This document shows, piece by piece, positions 33,199 through 43,504 of a stretch of DNA of 64,000 nt. Origin of the DNA: Escallonia rubra (lineage: Eukaryota > Streptophyta > Magnoliopsida > Escalloniales > Escalloniaceae); the NCBI GenBank assembly GCA_033065855.1, contig JAVXUO010001609.1, positions 1 to 64,000 of the forward strand, given 5' to 3'. The notes beneath the pieces are model-generated. The model was not told where the DNA came from. It saw only the letters and a program-made list of their open reading frames with translations, and did not search any database. Made by a program: the position numbers and the translations under genes. How positions within the stretch are numbered: the stretch's first letter is position 1; every line of letters starts with the position of its first letter.

Positions 33199-33678
33199 AT
33201 GTATGCTAGCGGGTCTGAAATGCTTTCTCACTTTGAGATGGCGAGGCAGGTGGCAGCGGATGAGGCTCAGTAGAAGAGGGAAGCCATTATGGAGGCACAA
33301 AAAGCCACTCATTGTGCTGAAGAGCTGAGCAAGCAAAAGGCAGACTATCTTGCTCAGATTGCGACTCTGGAGAAGAGACTGGAGCGAGCAAAAAGGAGGG
33401 CGGCAGAAGAGGTGACGAAAGCTCGAGACCAAGGCATCCGCGACTTTCTGGATGGAAACGCTGGGGATGAATGGCTGAAGAAGCGGATATAAGATGGCCT
33501 TGAGATTTACGAGCTAGGCTTTGCGAAGGCCAAGGAGATGTTTGCTGAGCGCTTTCCTGACATCCCCTTGGATGATTTCATTTTGCCTGTGGTTGTGTCT
33601 CCATCTAAGGAGACAGTTATGCCTTCGGAGGTAGGAGACGTCGCAGCTTCTCACCCCCCAGAGGAGGGTCCTTCATGA

Positions 33679-34030
33679 GATGCCCACGGGCCTTAGATTT
33701 TTGTATCTAGGCTCTTTATTTTGTTTAGACCGAGTACTTTGATGCCCTTTCAAGGGCTTTTTTAAAACTCTATCTTTTACTACTATGTTTTTATCATGGT
33801 TTATGATACCATTCAAACAGTATTGTCTTTTTTTTTACTTTAACTCTAACTCTTTCTTCGTCACTTTAAAGAGTTGGTAAAGAAGTCGAGCACTCTCGTT
33901 CGGCCTAAATTTTGAAGAAGTAAAAGTTTTGGTGGAGTGACGATGCCCCCATTAACTTTTATTTCTTCACGGACTTAGGTCTGTTGCTAGTCCGTTTGGC
34001 CTAATCTTGTATTTTTATAAAAACCAAGGG
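33679..34030. other. noncoding 3' flank of the antisense ORF
   Basis: T-rich and AT-rich after the stop at 33676-33678, probably its 3' untranslated region. No other feature is seen. Confidence 0.5.
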
Positions 34031-34031
34031 T

Positions 34032-34285
34032 TATACACTCTGCTCAGGCAGAGTGTTCGGCCATCACTCTGTTCAGACATAATTTTTTGTCTAAGTTTAG
34101 CACTCTATTCTGGCAGAGTGTTCGACCATCATTCTGCTCGGGCAGAATGTTTTGGCTAAGTTTAGCACTCTATTCGGGTAGAGTGTTCGACCATCATTCT
34201 GCTCGGGCAGAATGTTTTGGCTAAGTTTAGCACTCTGTTCTGACAGAGTGTTCAGTGGATATTCTGCTCGGGCAGAATAATTGGC
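34032..34285. repeat. 65-bp tandem array of alternating hairpins
   Basis: Units repeat every 65 bp (TTTAGCACTCT at 34096, 34161, 34226). Each holds two palindromes: a CACTCT..AGAGTG type (34036-34055, 34101-34120, 34166-34185, 34231-34250) and an ATTCTGC-TCGG-GCAGAAT type (34130-34149, 34195-34214, 34260-34279). Stem positions covary between copies. Confidence 0.88.
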
Positions 34286-34590
34286 TAAATTTACATTACA
34301 ACAATGCTTAGAAAAATAACTTTATTGCTCGAGCAAAAGATAAAGTTTACACTGGATTGCTTAACAACCCATTTATTCGAAAAAAATCTTCTAAAGACAA
34401 TTTCTAAGAGATTGGGGTTTTGATAAGGTCTGAGCCCCTTATCCCCCCAAAAAGGAAGTGTCTTGCCTCGTGGCAAGATGCTACTGCGCGACGCGTTGTT
34501 TTATAACAACAGATCGTTCATGGGCTTGAGTCTGAACCTTTTCTATTAGATCAAGATTTCCTCGGAGTTCAATTTCTTTGTCTTCTTTGG
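34286..34590. other. noncoding sequence between hairpin array and protease remnant
   Basis: AT-rich with no domain. This is where RT and integrase would be expected if the element were complete. Confidence 0.5.
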
Positions 34591-35121
34591 TCGGCACGAA
34601 GTAAAATAACATTGTCGAGCTATAGTCTAGTCTCCTTTCACCTATCCAATCTCGTGTTCCGTTGGGAACTTCATCTTGAGGTGATAATTTGACACCACAG
34701 CCTATAACTGATTGAGTGTTGGTCGTCCCAATATGGCGTTGTATGCGGAGGGGACCTTTACCACCACAAAATCGAGCATGAAGTTGACTTGTGTCTGAGG
34801 TGTACCGATAGCTACTGGGAGTGCAATAATACCTTCGACTGCCACTGGATGGTTGGAGAATCCATACAACGGTGTATCCATCTTTCAAAGACAGTCCGTC
34901 AGAATATTCATCTTTTTGAACGCGTCGTAAAATAAAACTTTCGCTGAACTCCCGTTATCGACTAAAACATGTTTCACATCGAAATTCCCCGCCTTGATGG
35001 TGATGACCAATGGATCATCGTGAGGAGTCTTTACATCTTTTGAATCTTCATTGGAAAAGGTGATCGTAGCTACGGGCACAGTCTTCTGTCTTTTATTTGG
35101 GGGTTGGCTCGTTATGCACAC
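34590..35121 (-). pseudogene. aspartic protease of the second gypsy element
   Basis: The minus strand reads FDVKHVLVDNGSSAKVLFYD with an intact DNGSS active-site motif and, downstream in the same frame, PSAYNAILGRPTLNQL, the conserved C-terminal strand. In-frame stops occur at 34885 and after LNQL and further on. The frame is not shifted. Similarity stops near 34590, before any RT motif. Confidence 0.75.
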
Positions 35122-35160
35122 TTATCTGGCGTATGCTTTTCGAGCCTGTCCTGATGAACC

Positions 35161-35496
35161 TCATGCGGCTAATCCCCCAGATATGGTGTTGATTGTACCC
35201 ACATTTTCTTCCCGATCTTCTCTTTCTTCTATGGCCGAGGGTGTCTGTTGTCGTCCTTCTTTGTGGGCTACAAACTTTCTCAACTGGCAACGCTTGATAA
35301 GGGCCTCAATTGCTCGTTTGAGTGACCCGCAATTATCAGTTTTATGGCCATGATCGTTGTGAAAGTGACACCATAAATCTTTGTTTCTTTTATTCGGCCG
35401 AGATCTCATCTTGTCTGGCCATTGGAGAGTCTTATTGTCTTTGATCTCGTGAAGTATCTGTGATGGTTTGGCATTGAGGGGTGTCAGATTTTGCAT
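35161..35496 (-). pseudogene. nucleocapsid segment with CCHC zinc knuckle
   Basis: CHFHNDHGHKTDNC fits CX2-3CX4HX4C in its C-terminal part, with His in place of one Cys position; this is the usual plant gypsy form (C-x2-H..H-x4-C). It is followed by a basic/acidic linker (EEREDREENVGT) and a stop at 35161. It is in frame with gag upstream. Confidence 0.75.
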
Positions 35497-35634
35497 GGAA
35501 AATGGGCCTTTGGGACGTCGTTCGTCATGCTTAGAATGTTTTGCTGACTTTCCCCCTTGGGGAATTAACTCCCGAGATCGCTTCTTCTATTCTCCCTTCC
35601 CTTCTTCACGTCGTCCTCTGTGTGTCTCCAGGTA

Positions 35635-36864
35635 TTATTCTGCTTGAATATATTTGTTAGCCTTCTCGAGAAGGGCTTTCATATTACCTGGAGGACTTTT
35701 GTTAATAGAGAACGCAAACTTGGATGTTGGTCGAAGGCCTCGAAGGAAGGCAGTATACTTCACGGACTCGTCCAGGTTATCGACTTCCAAAGTGGCTGCG
35801 TTGAATCGTCCAAGATAACATGCCAAAGACTCGTTTTTCTCTTGCACAATGTTAAGAAGACTCACCGAGTTTTTTCGTCGGGAGCGACTACTTACAAAAT
35901 GCTTTTGAAAGAGATCTGATAACTGGCTGAATGAGTGGACGGATCTTGGTTGTAGAGATTTAAACCATGCATGTGCAACCTTCCTCAGAATGGTAGGAAA
36001 GGCTCTGCACATGACAACATCTGAGACCTAGAGGAGTAGCATGTTAGTTTCAAACTGATAAACATGTTCTCCTGGATCTCCAGTCTCGTCGTAGAGGTCA
36101 CATTGAGGCATTCGAAAATTTGGAGGTAGCTTTGCCTTCTTGATGGCCTCGGATAACGGATATCCAGATTCTTCCCTTGGGGGAGATCGTTCTGGATAAT
36201 GATATCTATGGACCATCTTCCAAGAGTCCCGTTCTCGGGAACGAAACTCCGACATCCTCTTTTTGTGGATAGATCTCTGAGGGGTCTCAACTCTGGCGAC
36301 CTGTTCAGGAGAGGCGTTGGTACTGTCTTCGACTGAGGGATCGCGACGGTAACATGATCCACTCCTGGTCATGTGTTCTCCACTCTTCTCTTTGCGATTG
36401 AAAGTTGGGTCGGTCGCTAACCTGTATTTGCGGCCGTAGCTTGATCTGGAGATGAGACGGAGACGAAGGTCGCTGGGGTCAAGATGAGAATGGTGAGTGG
36501 ACGGCGGAGCCACCGCCATGTCGAGCTTTCGTTGAAGAGTGTTCACGACATCTTTCAGTTCGTGGATTTCTTTTGTAAGGTCGGCATGGGGTGTTTTGAA
36601 TAGCTGACGGTTCAGGCGATGACGAAGGTCACCGTTCTTCAGAGTAGACGTTGGAGATCGGTTTCTCCGAGGTCTTGTTTCTGATTCGGGAGTAGCAGAT
36701 GTTACATTAACGTATGCATCTTTAGAAGAACTGGAACGGCGGCGACGCAAAGGGGTCGAGTGTTGGTCATGAGAACGACCAGGTCGATGAGAGCTGTTAG
36801 TCCGTGCGTGATGGTTCTGAGAGTGGCTCTGTGAAGAGTCATCGGAAGAAGAGTGATTGGCCAT
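35635..36864 (-). pseudogene. gag of the second gypsy element
   Basis: Translation begins at ATG 36862-36864, 14 bases downstream of the PBS. A Ser/Arg/His-rich N-terminus is followed by a short heptad segment (LTKEIHELKDVVNTLQRKLD) and then the gag capsid block: PPNFRMPQCDLYDETGDPGE, FPTILRKVAHAWFKSL, SQLSDLFQKHFVSSR and YLGRFNAATLEV. One TAG at 36028-36030 interrupts an otherwise continuous frame of 400 codons, so this gag is well preserved. Confidence 0.85.
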
Positions 36865-36878
36865 GTTCCCTTTCGTGG

Positions 36879-36895
36879 TCCCACGGATGGTGCCA
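36879..36895 (-). other. primer-binding site of the second gypsy element
   Basis: TGGCACCATCCGTGGGA on the element strand, a few bases after the LTR end, has the TGG start and the form common in plant gypsy elements (TGGCGCCGTCTGTGGGA-like). Confidence 0.7.
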
Positions 36896-37102
36896 ATTTG
36901 TTGCAGTTAAAAACTGGACCGGGAACCACACCAGAAATCAGGCCTACAAAAGAGAACACAGAGTGACCACCGGGTGGGGTTCCGGCGGGGGAACGCTCCG
37001 ATACTTAAGTCAGAGATGACTAACAGTGTAGAACTCTGAGAAGCAATAAAGACACAATGTGTATGTGTGTGAGCTTGTCCACACCTGAGGGGCCTTGACC
37101 CC

Positions 37103-37112
37103 TTTATATAGT
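37103..37112 (-). promoter_or_regulatory. LTR TATA box
   Basis: CTATATAAAGG on the minus strand, about 210 bp before the LTR end. Confidence 0.7.
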
Positions 37113-37283
37113 GGTAGAAGGAGGAGTCCTAGTAGGACTGGGCTTTGACCAACTCTAATCAGAATCTAATTAGGATTCTAGAAGATCTCATGTCAATCTT
37201 AGCTGATAGAGTTAGAGCACCTTTAGGATTCTGCCTGGTGATTGATATGGCAAGTGCCAAATCAGTAATAAGCCAGTATGGAC

Positions 37284-37326
37284 TACGTGTCATAACTGCC
37301 ACGTGTCATAACTGCCACGTGTCATC
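37284..37326 (-). promoter_or_regulatory. triple ACGTGTCA (G-box/ABRE-like) tandem in U3
   Basis: ACGTGTCATAACTGCC is repeated with a 16-bp period; the second and third copies read CCACGTGTCA. It lies about 170 bp upstream of the LTR TATA box. ACGTG cores bind bZIP/bHLH factors in plants, so this may be a stress- or hormone-responsive enhancer. Function is inferred. Confidence 0.5.
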
Positions 37327-37370
37327 TGTAGATTGGAGGGGTATTTTTAGCTATATCAATCTAGTTTTAT

Positions 37371-39165
37371 GAAAAATGACGTAGAATAATAGCTTAAATA
37401 GTAAATAACTATTTATAAGGTTATGTTTAGTTTCTATCAGTTAAAATTGCTTTTACTAAACATGATTATAAACATTATACATGATACTTGATTTTTAAAT
37501 TCAATCCTAAAGTTAATACTACCTCTATTCATTCCTTTTGACATTTTGTGGTTCCCTAAAATAGATTTAAGTAGTAGTTGGCAAGTTGAGTCAAGGTAAA
37601 ACAACAAGTAAAGTCAATATATATATATTTTGACATTTTGTGATTCTGTAAGACAGATTTAAGAAGTATTTGGCAAGTTGAGTTAGGGTAAAACAACAAG
37701 TGAAGTTAATATATATCTTTTGACATTTTGTGGTTACGTAGGATATATTTAAGTATGTTCTAGCAAGTCGGTTTTAGGGTATTTATATGTACCAAACCTA
37801 TCCCATAATTTTTAAAATTCATTTTACCACTGGACACCTAATCCGAGCAAAACTCGAAAGACTAAGAAAATTGGTGATAATATCATAAAACCGCGTTACA
37901 CCCCAAAAGAAACGAAAGAGAGGTAAGTTTACTTGAATATTGAAAGGTGAAATCTATATTGCAATTAACCTTCTGTTTTGCCGCCAATAGTTGTGATTGG
38001 TTTTGAAGCTTCTTCCAGTAAGGAGGTTTGTTTTTTTCCTTTCTTTTCACGTGATCGGTGTGGGAAAAATGTAATAATATGGACTTCGCTAAAAATAATC
38101 AAGGATCACTTAACTGTAACATTTACTAAAATAAATTTTAATTTATGAAACTTCTACTATTTGAATTTTTATTTTGTGTCATTTTTCAAGAATTTTCTTA
38201 ATATGCCAAGATTGACCTTTAGGATTTATTTTAACTGTGTCTTTTTAATGAATTTTTAACTATACAAAGCAAACACATCATTATAGGTACTTACTACTCT
38301 TTAACAATTTTAATTGTGTTATTTTCTAAAGAAAAATTACAATCACACATAAATGTTTTCCAATTCTTTTGGTAAACAATATGCAAGCCATTTTTACTAG
38401 ATAGGGCCTTAACCAAAAAAAATTAACCCCTCATAAAATGACTTAAGTAAAAGTTATCCCTAAACCAAAAAAATATAGTACCTCTCATTTTAGTAAATAA
38501 TGAATTAAGTAAAAGTTATCCCTTTTTCAGGAAAAGAAAATTCTACATATAAATTTACGAAAACATGTGGGCTATATGCCAAACACCTGGCTTTGCTACA
38601 CATTAAGAAAAGACCAGAACCATAAATGTCACTAGCGTATTTCAGTTTTTACATATGGATTTATAATAATGAGTGACTAAAAGTTATCCCTCTTTCAGAA
38701 CCAAAAAAAAAAAAAATTGTATGCATAAAATGACAGGACATGTGAACTATCTGCCAAATGTCTAGCTTTGCAAACACCTGCTTTACTACACATTAAAGAA
38801 GGACCAAAACCTTAAGTGTCAGTGACGTGTTTCAATTTTTAGATATGGAAATAGGTTGCATAGATGAACCAACTAATTTAGTGAATTATGAGAGACACCA
38901 CCAAAGAGAAAGTAGGCGGATTCGCAGAGAGTTGATATTCAGCCGACATACATACCCAAGAAGAATGTCAATTGTTGGGAAGGAACATCCTCAACCACAA
39001 TCAAGAAGTGAATAAATGAGACGGAGTAGACAAAGTATGAATGCCGAGCAATGACAAGTACACCCCGCAACACGACGGGACTACTATTGGTGATGTACAT
39101 TGCAAATCTCAAATGGCAATGTTCCAATTGGACTAAATATTGATGCACTTACCATGAACTGAACC
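37371..39165. other. intergenic DNA with two local tandem duplications
   Basis: A 91-bp unit beginning TTTTGACATTTTGTGG starts at 37536, 37627 and 37718. A unit of about 167 bp (AAAAGTTATCCCTTTTTCAG at 38511, again at 38678) is duplicated once. No gene is supported. The 38150-38230 stretch resembles, in reverse, the DNA at 15600-15680. Confidence 0.6.
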
Positions 39166-39169
39166 CATT

Positions 39170-41116
39170 GTTGAACTACACTGAAACATCCCTGAGGATT
39201 TTTTCTCTCCGTCCAAATACCATATATTGTTGTTGTAGTTGCATGCTTACTTAATTTGGCCCTAAAACTCTTACCCCTAAAATTCTGAGTAACATTTTGC
39301 AGTAAATTATTCCATGACTGTAATGGTATACTTATCTTTAGTTTCTCAAAAGTTGACTTCCATACCTCTTGAGCAAAAGAGCATTGCCAAATAAATGATC
39401 CACATTTTCTTAATTAATGGAACACAAAGTGCAATGATCATCTTGAATAAATTTCCACTTTCTTCACTTGTCCTTGGTTCTCAGTCCTCCTTTACGGAGC
39501 ATCCATAGAACCATAGAACATTTTGGGATGTTCTGAGTAAACCATATCAGTTTCCACCAATCAGCCATTTCTGCTTTGGTTCTGATAGCTCCCAAGCAGT
39601 TTTAATGGAAAACTGTCCACTAGGACGCAAGTTCCACACTACTTTGTCAAGTTGCTCAATATTTGGAAATCCATACTTTTAAGAGTGAAGTACAAATCTC
39701 TCAATGCCAGAGATCTCAGGGTATGTAGTCTCCAATTATGCCCCTTAATAATAGCATATACCTTGGTATTAATTGCCAATCCTGAATCATAGACTATCAT
39801 CTAGCTATATTTGGTTATCATTAAATCTCCATTCATCCACCTATCCATCCAAAGCCAAGTATTATGTCCATTACCAACCTAGTAATTGAAGAATGGCTGA
39901 AATTGAGATCTAATTCTCATTATCTTGCACCATGTCCACTACAATGTCACTGGTGGTTTGAAAGTCCAAAGGTGTCTAGCCTCAATGATGTACATATGGC
40001 ACCACTTAACCCATAAAGTGTCTTTCTTATGGGCTAAGTTCCATAAGTGTTTACAGATAGCTGCATTATCCATTCTTCCAGCCTCTTGAGGTCCCAATCC
40101 CCCTTCTTTTTAGGTAAGTATAGTTCAGTCCCATGCAATTTTTGCCTGATTGCAGTTCACATCCTTTCCATGCAAAAAAAGGATCTGATTTTTCTTTTAA
40201 TATGTCTCGTGATAAAGATAATACACCAATAGATTAGCAAGCTTAAATGAATAGATGTAGCAAGTTGAAGTCTTCCAACAATGATAGGTTAAGTCCAGCT
40301 AGAAATCTTGTTTTCCAATATAAGTGACAAGAAATACACCAATGGAGATACCAACGACACTAGCCAAAGATATTGATGTGTCGTCATCAACCCCTTTAGG
40401 TAAACATAACTCTTGCTCAAGTTAGGAGACAAGCCAACAAGTTATTCAAATTCAGTAAGTGCATTCTTAATCAACATCAAAGTATGATAATCATCTATAC
40501 CCATGATGAGCAGATCATCTGCAAAATATAAGTGATTTAGCTGCAGTTCTTTGCACTTAGGATGGAATATGAAGTTTGGTTGAGCTGCATAATAACACAT
40601 GATGCTGGAAAAAGCATCCATAACCAGTCCCTAGAGGTTTACCTTCATCAGACATCTACGGTTCCTTCCAGCTTTATGAAAGTTTTTAACCAACTCTTGC
40701 ATTAATTAAATATTATCTGCAATACTCCTATTAGCCACAAAAGTTGATTGCCTTTTGCTGAACTTATTTGGAATCACCTTCTTTACCTTGCACAAAGTAT
40801 TTCGAAAATACATTTATACACCACATTACAACAAGCAATGGGCCTAAAATCCTTCATTGTTGTAGGGCATGATGTATTGGGTAGCAAGCTTATGACAATG
40901 TTCTTGAATAATTTGATCCCCTTATTCTTGGTAAAAAAAATTCCCTAATAGCAGTCATCACATCCTTCTTCATAAATTTCCAGTACTGTTGAAAAAATTT
41001 AGAGCTATAACCATCAAGGCCAAGTGCCTTATCTAGTTTAAAGGATAATATATCATAACGAATTCCCTATTCTCCAATAGGTGCTGAGAGCATATCCTGA
41101 TCCTGTGTACTAACAT
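39170..41116 (-). pseudogene. LINE (non-LTR retrotransposon) reverse-transcriptase relic
   Basis: The minus strand gives FKLDKALGLDGYSSKFFQQY (about 40980-41050), then HLYFADDLLIMGIDDY with the FADD catalytic box (about 40480-40535). Further on come DDHCTLCS..ENVDHLFGN (about 39350-39430), the zf-RVT C-terminal motif, and IYGIWTERKNPQGC (about 39200). This order is that of plant L1-type ORF2. Stops and frameshifts are frequent, and the 5' part is cut off where an LTR is inserted at 41117. Confidence 0.82.
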
Positions 41117-42185
41117 TGTCACGACCTGAACCCACGGGTAAGCCCATGTGCTAAGCACGTGACCGGCCGCAGGCCCATTCAAACACCTGCCAGAACTCTG
41201 CTAGGCCTTACTACAACCCTGTGACTCGAAATTAATTTTAATTTACAGACTTCCAAAAATTCAAATAAAACTCTCATTACATGTCTTTAAAACTTACGAA
41301 GAAAACTTGAGGAGACCTAAGCTCCTTACATCAGTTCAAGCATAACGTTAATTAACATAGAACTAAAATGTTCGAATGGTGAGCACTCATTATTCTAAAA
41401 GTTCTCTTCGGGCACTACTCCCCTGTGTGGTTCATACGGCTCTGCTTCCTTTAAGTCGTCACCTGAAAAATAAGGAATGAGCGAAAGCCCAGCAAGTACA
41501 CCAGCCATGTTCCTAAAATAAGTTTGAAGTTTCTAAAACATGCCATGGATTTTCTTTCAACAAATCAAACATTCGATCATTGTCATTCTTAACCAATCTC
41601 TTTTGCATTTTCCTTGATATCTCTTTTTCATCTCTCATAGTTTAAATATTGCTAGGGTGGATCCCCGACTTCTCTAGCTTATTCCTACGGGAAGAGCTAG
41701 ATTTAACGTTTGATGAGAAACTACTCTCCTCAATCCCCTGCTCATATGAATGCTCACGCTAAGTCTCATTAATCTATGAAGATGGAAAACAAGCTAATAA
41801 ATGAATAACACTTACATGCAATTATGGAGAGCAAAATGCCTTAGCACAAGATATGATGGAGTGAATGAATGGCAAGTGATCTCAATCCACTTTACTTAAG
41901 AAATCCTCTGTGCACCTTTCTAAAATTTGAGCCAAATGATTCAAGTTCTTGCAAAACAAGCTGCCACATGTACCCCAATCTTTCATTTGGCTGCCGAGAC
42001 TTAGGCTCTGAAGATCCAAGGTCCACCAGACCAAGTTCGAGCAGGGTACCCATGCAACCATTTCGTTACTAGAGAGTTTCTTGTGCAAAAACCCTTAGGA
42101 TCTCAAGATCCCATGACTTATCTCCATATAGATTGAGTCGTCCAGGGTCCCACACAACTGCTTGTTTGAGCAATGTTGCTTCTAA
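41117..42185 (-). mobile_element. LTR fragment related to the solo LTR at 27895
   Basis: Starts TGTCACGACCTGAACCCACG, shared with the ends at 27895 and 63721-63739 (reverse strand), and keeps CCGGCCGCAGGCCCA and the GAGGAGACCTAAGCTCC phrase. Its other terminus is absent: similarity stops near the AT-rich element at 42190. It lies inside the LINE relic, so it inserted later. Confidence 0.75.
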
Positions 42186-42189
42186 TGCA

Positions 42190-42935
42190 AAACACTTTTT
42201 TACTCTGGAGTTTTTTTTTTTTACTCTAGTGAAAAAAAAACCAGTTTCTGGAGTTTTTTTTTTTACTCTTTTTTACTCTTGAGTTTAAAAACTGGTTTTT
42301 AAACTGAAGAGTAAAAAAAATAACTCCAGAAACTGGTTTTTTTTTTTCAGTTATGGTTTTTTTTTCTTAGACCACCACCACCACCCTCCCACCGCCGGCA
42401 GCCACCTCAGTCGACCACCGCCGGCCGCCGGCGACCACCGCCGGAGACTGCCGGCAGCCACCTCCGGCCGCCGACGACCACCTCCGGCCGCCGGCGAACA
42501 CCTCCGGCCACCGGCAGCCACCTCCGGCCGCCGGCGACCACCGGCAGCCACCTCCGGCCGCCGGCCACCACCTCCGGCCGCCGCGCGAACACCTCTGGCC
42601 GCCGGCAGCCACCTCCGGCCGCCGGCGACCATCGGCAGCCACCTCCGGCGACCACCGCCGGAGACTGCCGGCCGCCGGCGACCACTGTCGGCGACCACCG
42701 GCAGCCGGCCACCACCACCACCACCGGCCACCACCGCTACTCCCCACCACCGCCACCGCAAACCACAAAAAAAAAAAAAGTCAAAATAAAAAGGGTTACC
42801 AAACACCAAAAAAAAAAACCTCAAAAAAAAAAGGGGTTATCAAACACCCACTTGTTTTTATATAAAAAAAAAATTAAACTGCTCTTTAAAAACTGAAAAC
42901 CAAAAAAAAAATTTTGTCAAACGAAGCCTAGCCTT
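42190..42935. mobile_element. small AT-ended element with CCGCCGG core, copy 2
   Basis: Homologous to 19500-19945: GC-rich core of CCTCCGGCCGCCGGCGACCA units (42370-42760), then AAAGTCAAAATAAAAAGGG and TTATCAAACACCCACTTG. The left end carries an inverted repeat (CCAGTTTCTGGAG at 42241, CTCCAGAAACTGG at 42322) that can form a long hairpin. It sits about 550 bp upstream of the ALKBH10B-like start codon, so it may affect that promoter. Confidence 0.65.
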
Positions 42936-43504
42936 AGTTTTTCACTTCTACCTCATTCTAATTTCCAACTTCAGCAAATTTGGAATACTTAACCCACAGT
43001 TCCGATCCTCGCCTTACCAAAATTACCCAACCATCCCTCCACCCTTTCAGAATATTCTCTGCTCACTACTCCGATCCACACACACACAGAGTACCACTTC
43101 CACGGAGTAAACACTCAACTCAACTCAAGGCAACAAACACAACACAAGCTAGAATAGCACAGCCACCATCTTGGACCAATATCTATGCGTGCCCATTAAG
43201 CCAATATTCCATCCCACCCTTTTCACCTTCACTCTCACCACTCTCAAAACCCTAACCCTAGATCTTCAGATCTGACTCATTCCGCCTAACAAGTTCCCAT
43301 CCTAATTCTCCTCCCAAATCCACCCCCACACATTGCAATTCCGTAATTTTCTCCAAATCCAGCGGCCTTTCCCAGAATTTCACCTCACCCTTTGCAGATC
43401 TGGAAATGAGCTTGGTTTTTTATTTTTATATGGTGTGTAACTTGGTACAGTAGTAATTGTTTACATAATTGTGTATTTCACTCTGTTTTTATCGCTACAT
43501 GTAT
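42936..43504 (+). promoter_or_regulatory. promoter-proximal and 5' untranslated region of the ALKBH10B-like gene
   Basis: CT/CA-rich leader-like DNA, with no repeat and no convincing ORF. Since the upstream transposon ends at about 42935, the native promoter left before the coding start is short, unless a 5' UTR intron is present (CTTTGCAGATCTGG near 43391 could be an acceptor). Confidence 0.45.

Larger units (their letters stand above)
32540..33678 (+). pseudogene. antisense three-exon ORF with coiled coil (putative gypsy-transposon protein)
   Basis: Exon 1 (to 32695) reads IDEPLSEEQLEWAKIIPQKP and a Pro-rich end; exon 2 (32771-33120) is basic then reads THETFACSFAQAAYT; exon 3 (33199-33678) is a coiled coil (ATLEKRLERAKRRAAEEV) followed by YELGFAKAKEMFAERFPDI. 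This order fits the plant 'putative gypsy type transposon' proteins that accompany gypsy elements. Stops at 32932, in the following 110 bp, in exon 3 (before KREAIM) and at 33490 inactivate it; all are possible single C/G transitions. The 5' end is missing. Confidence 0.65.
32540..37370 (-). mobile_element. second Ty3/gypsy element: gag and protease only, plus antisense ORF
   Basis: On the minus strand: 5' LTR (about 37370-36899), PBS, gag, CCHC knuckle, protease ending near 34600, then noncoding DNA with a hairpin array. RT, RNase H and integrase are missing. On the plus strand at 32540-33678 lies an intron-containing ORF. No matching 3' LTR was found to the left, so the element is truncated near 32540. 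Either it was a gag-PR non-autonomous element or pol was deleted. The right boundary is approximate. Confidence 0.75.
36899..37370 (-). repeat. 5' LTR of the second gypsy element (outer end approximate)
   Basis: On the element strand it ends ..AACTGCAACA just before the PBS. TATA box and G-box repeats lie upstream. The outer boundary was placed where the sequence turns AT-rich and matches other repeats. Without a second LTR it cannot be fixed. Confidence 0.55.

Noticed and set aside
34032..34285. CRISPR-like array
   Set aside because: Repeats and intervening DNA are both repeated every 65 bp; no unique spacers, and the genome is a plant's.
42351..42824. Overlapping Trp/Gly/Arg-rich ORFs
   Set aside because: They read through the CCGCCGG minisatellite core; low complexity only.
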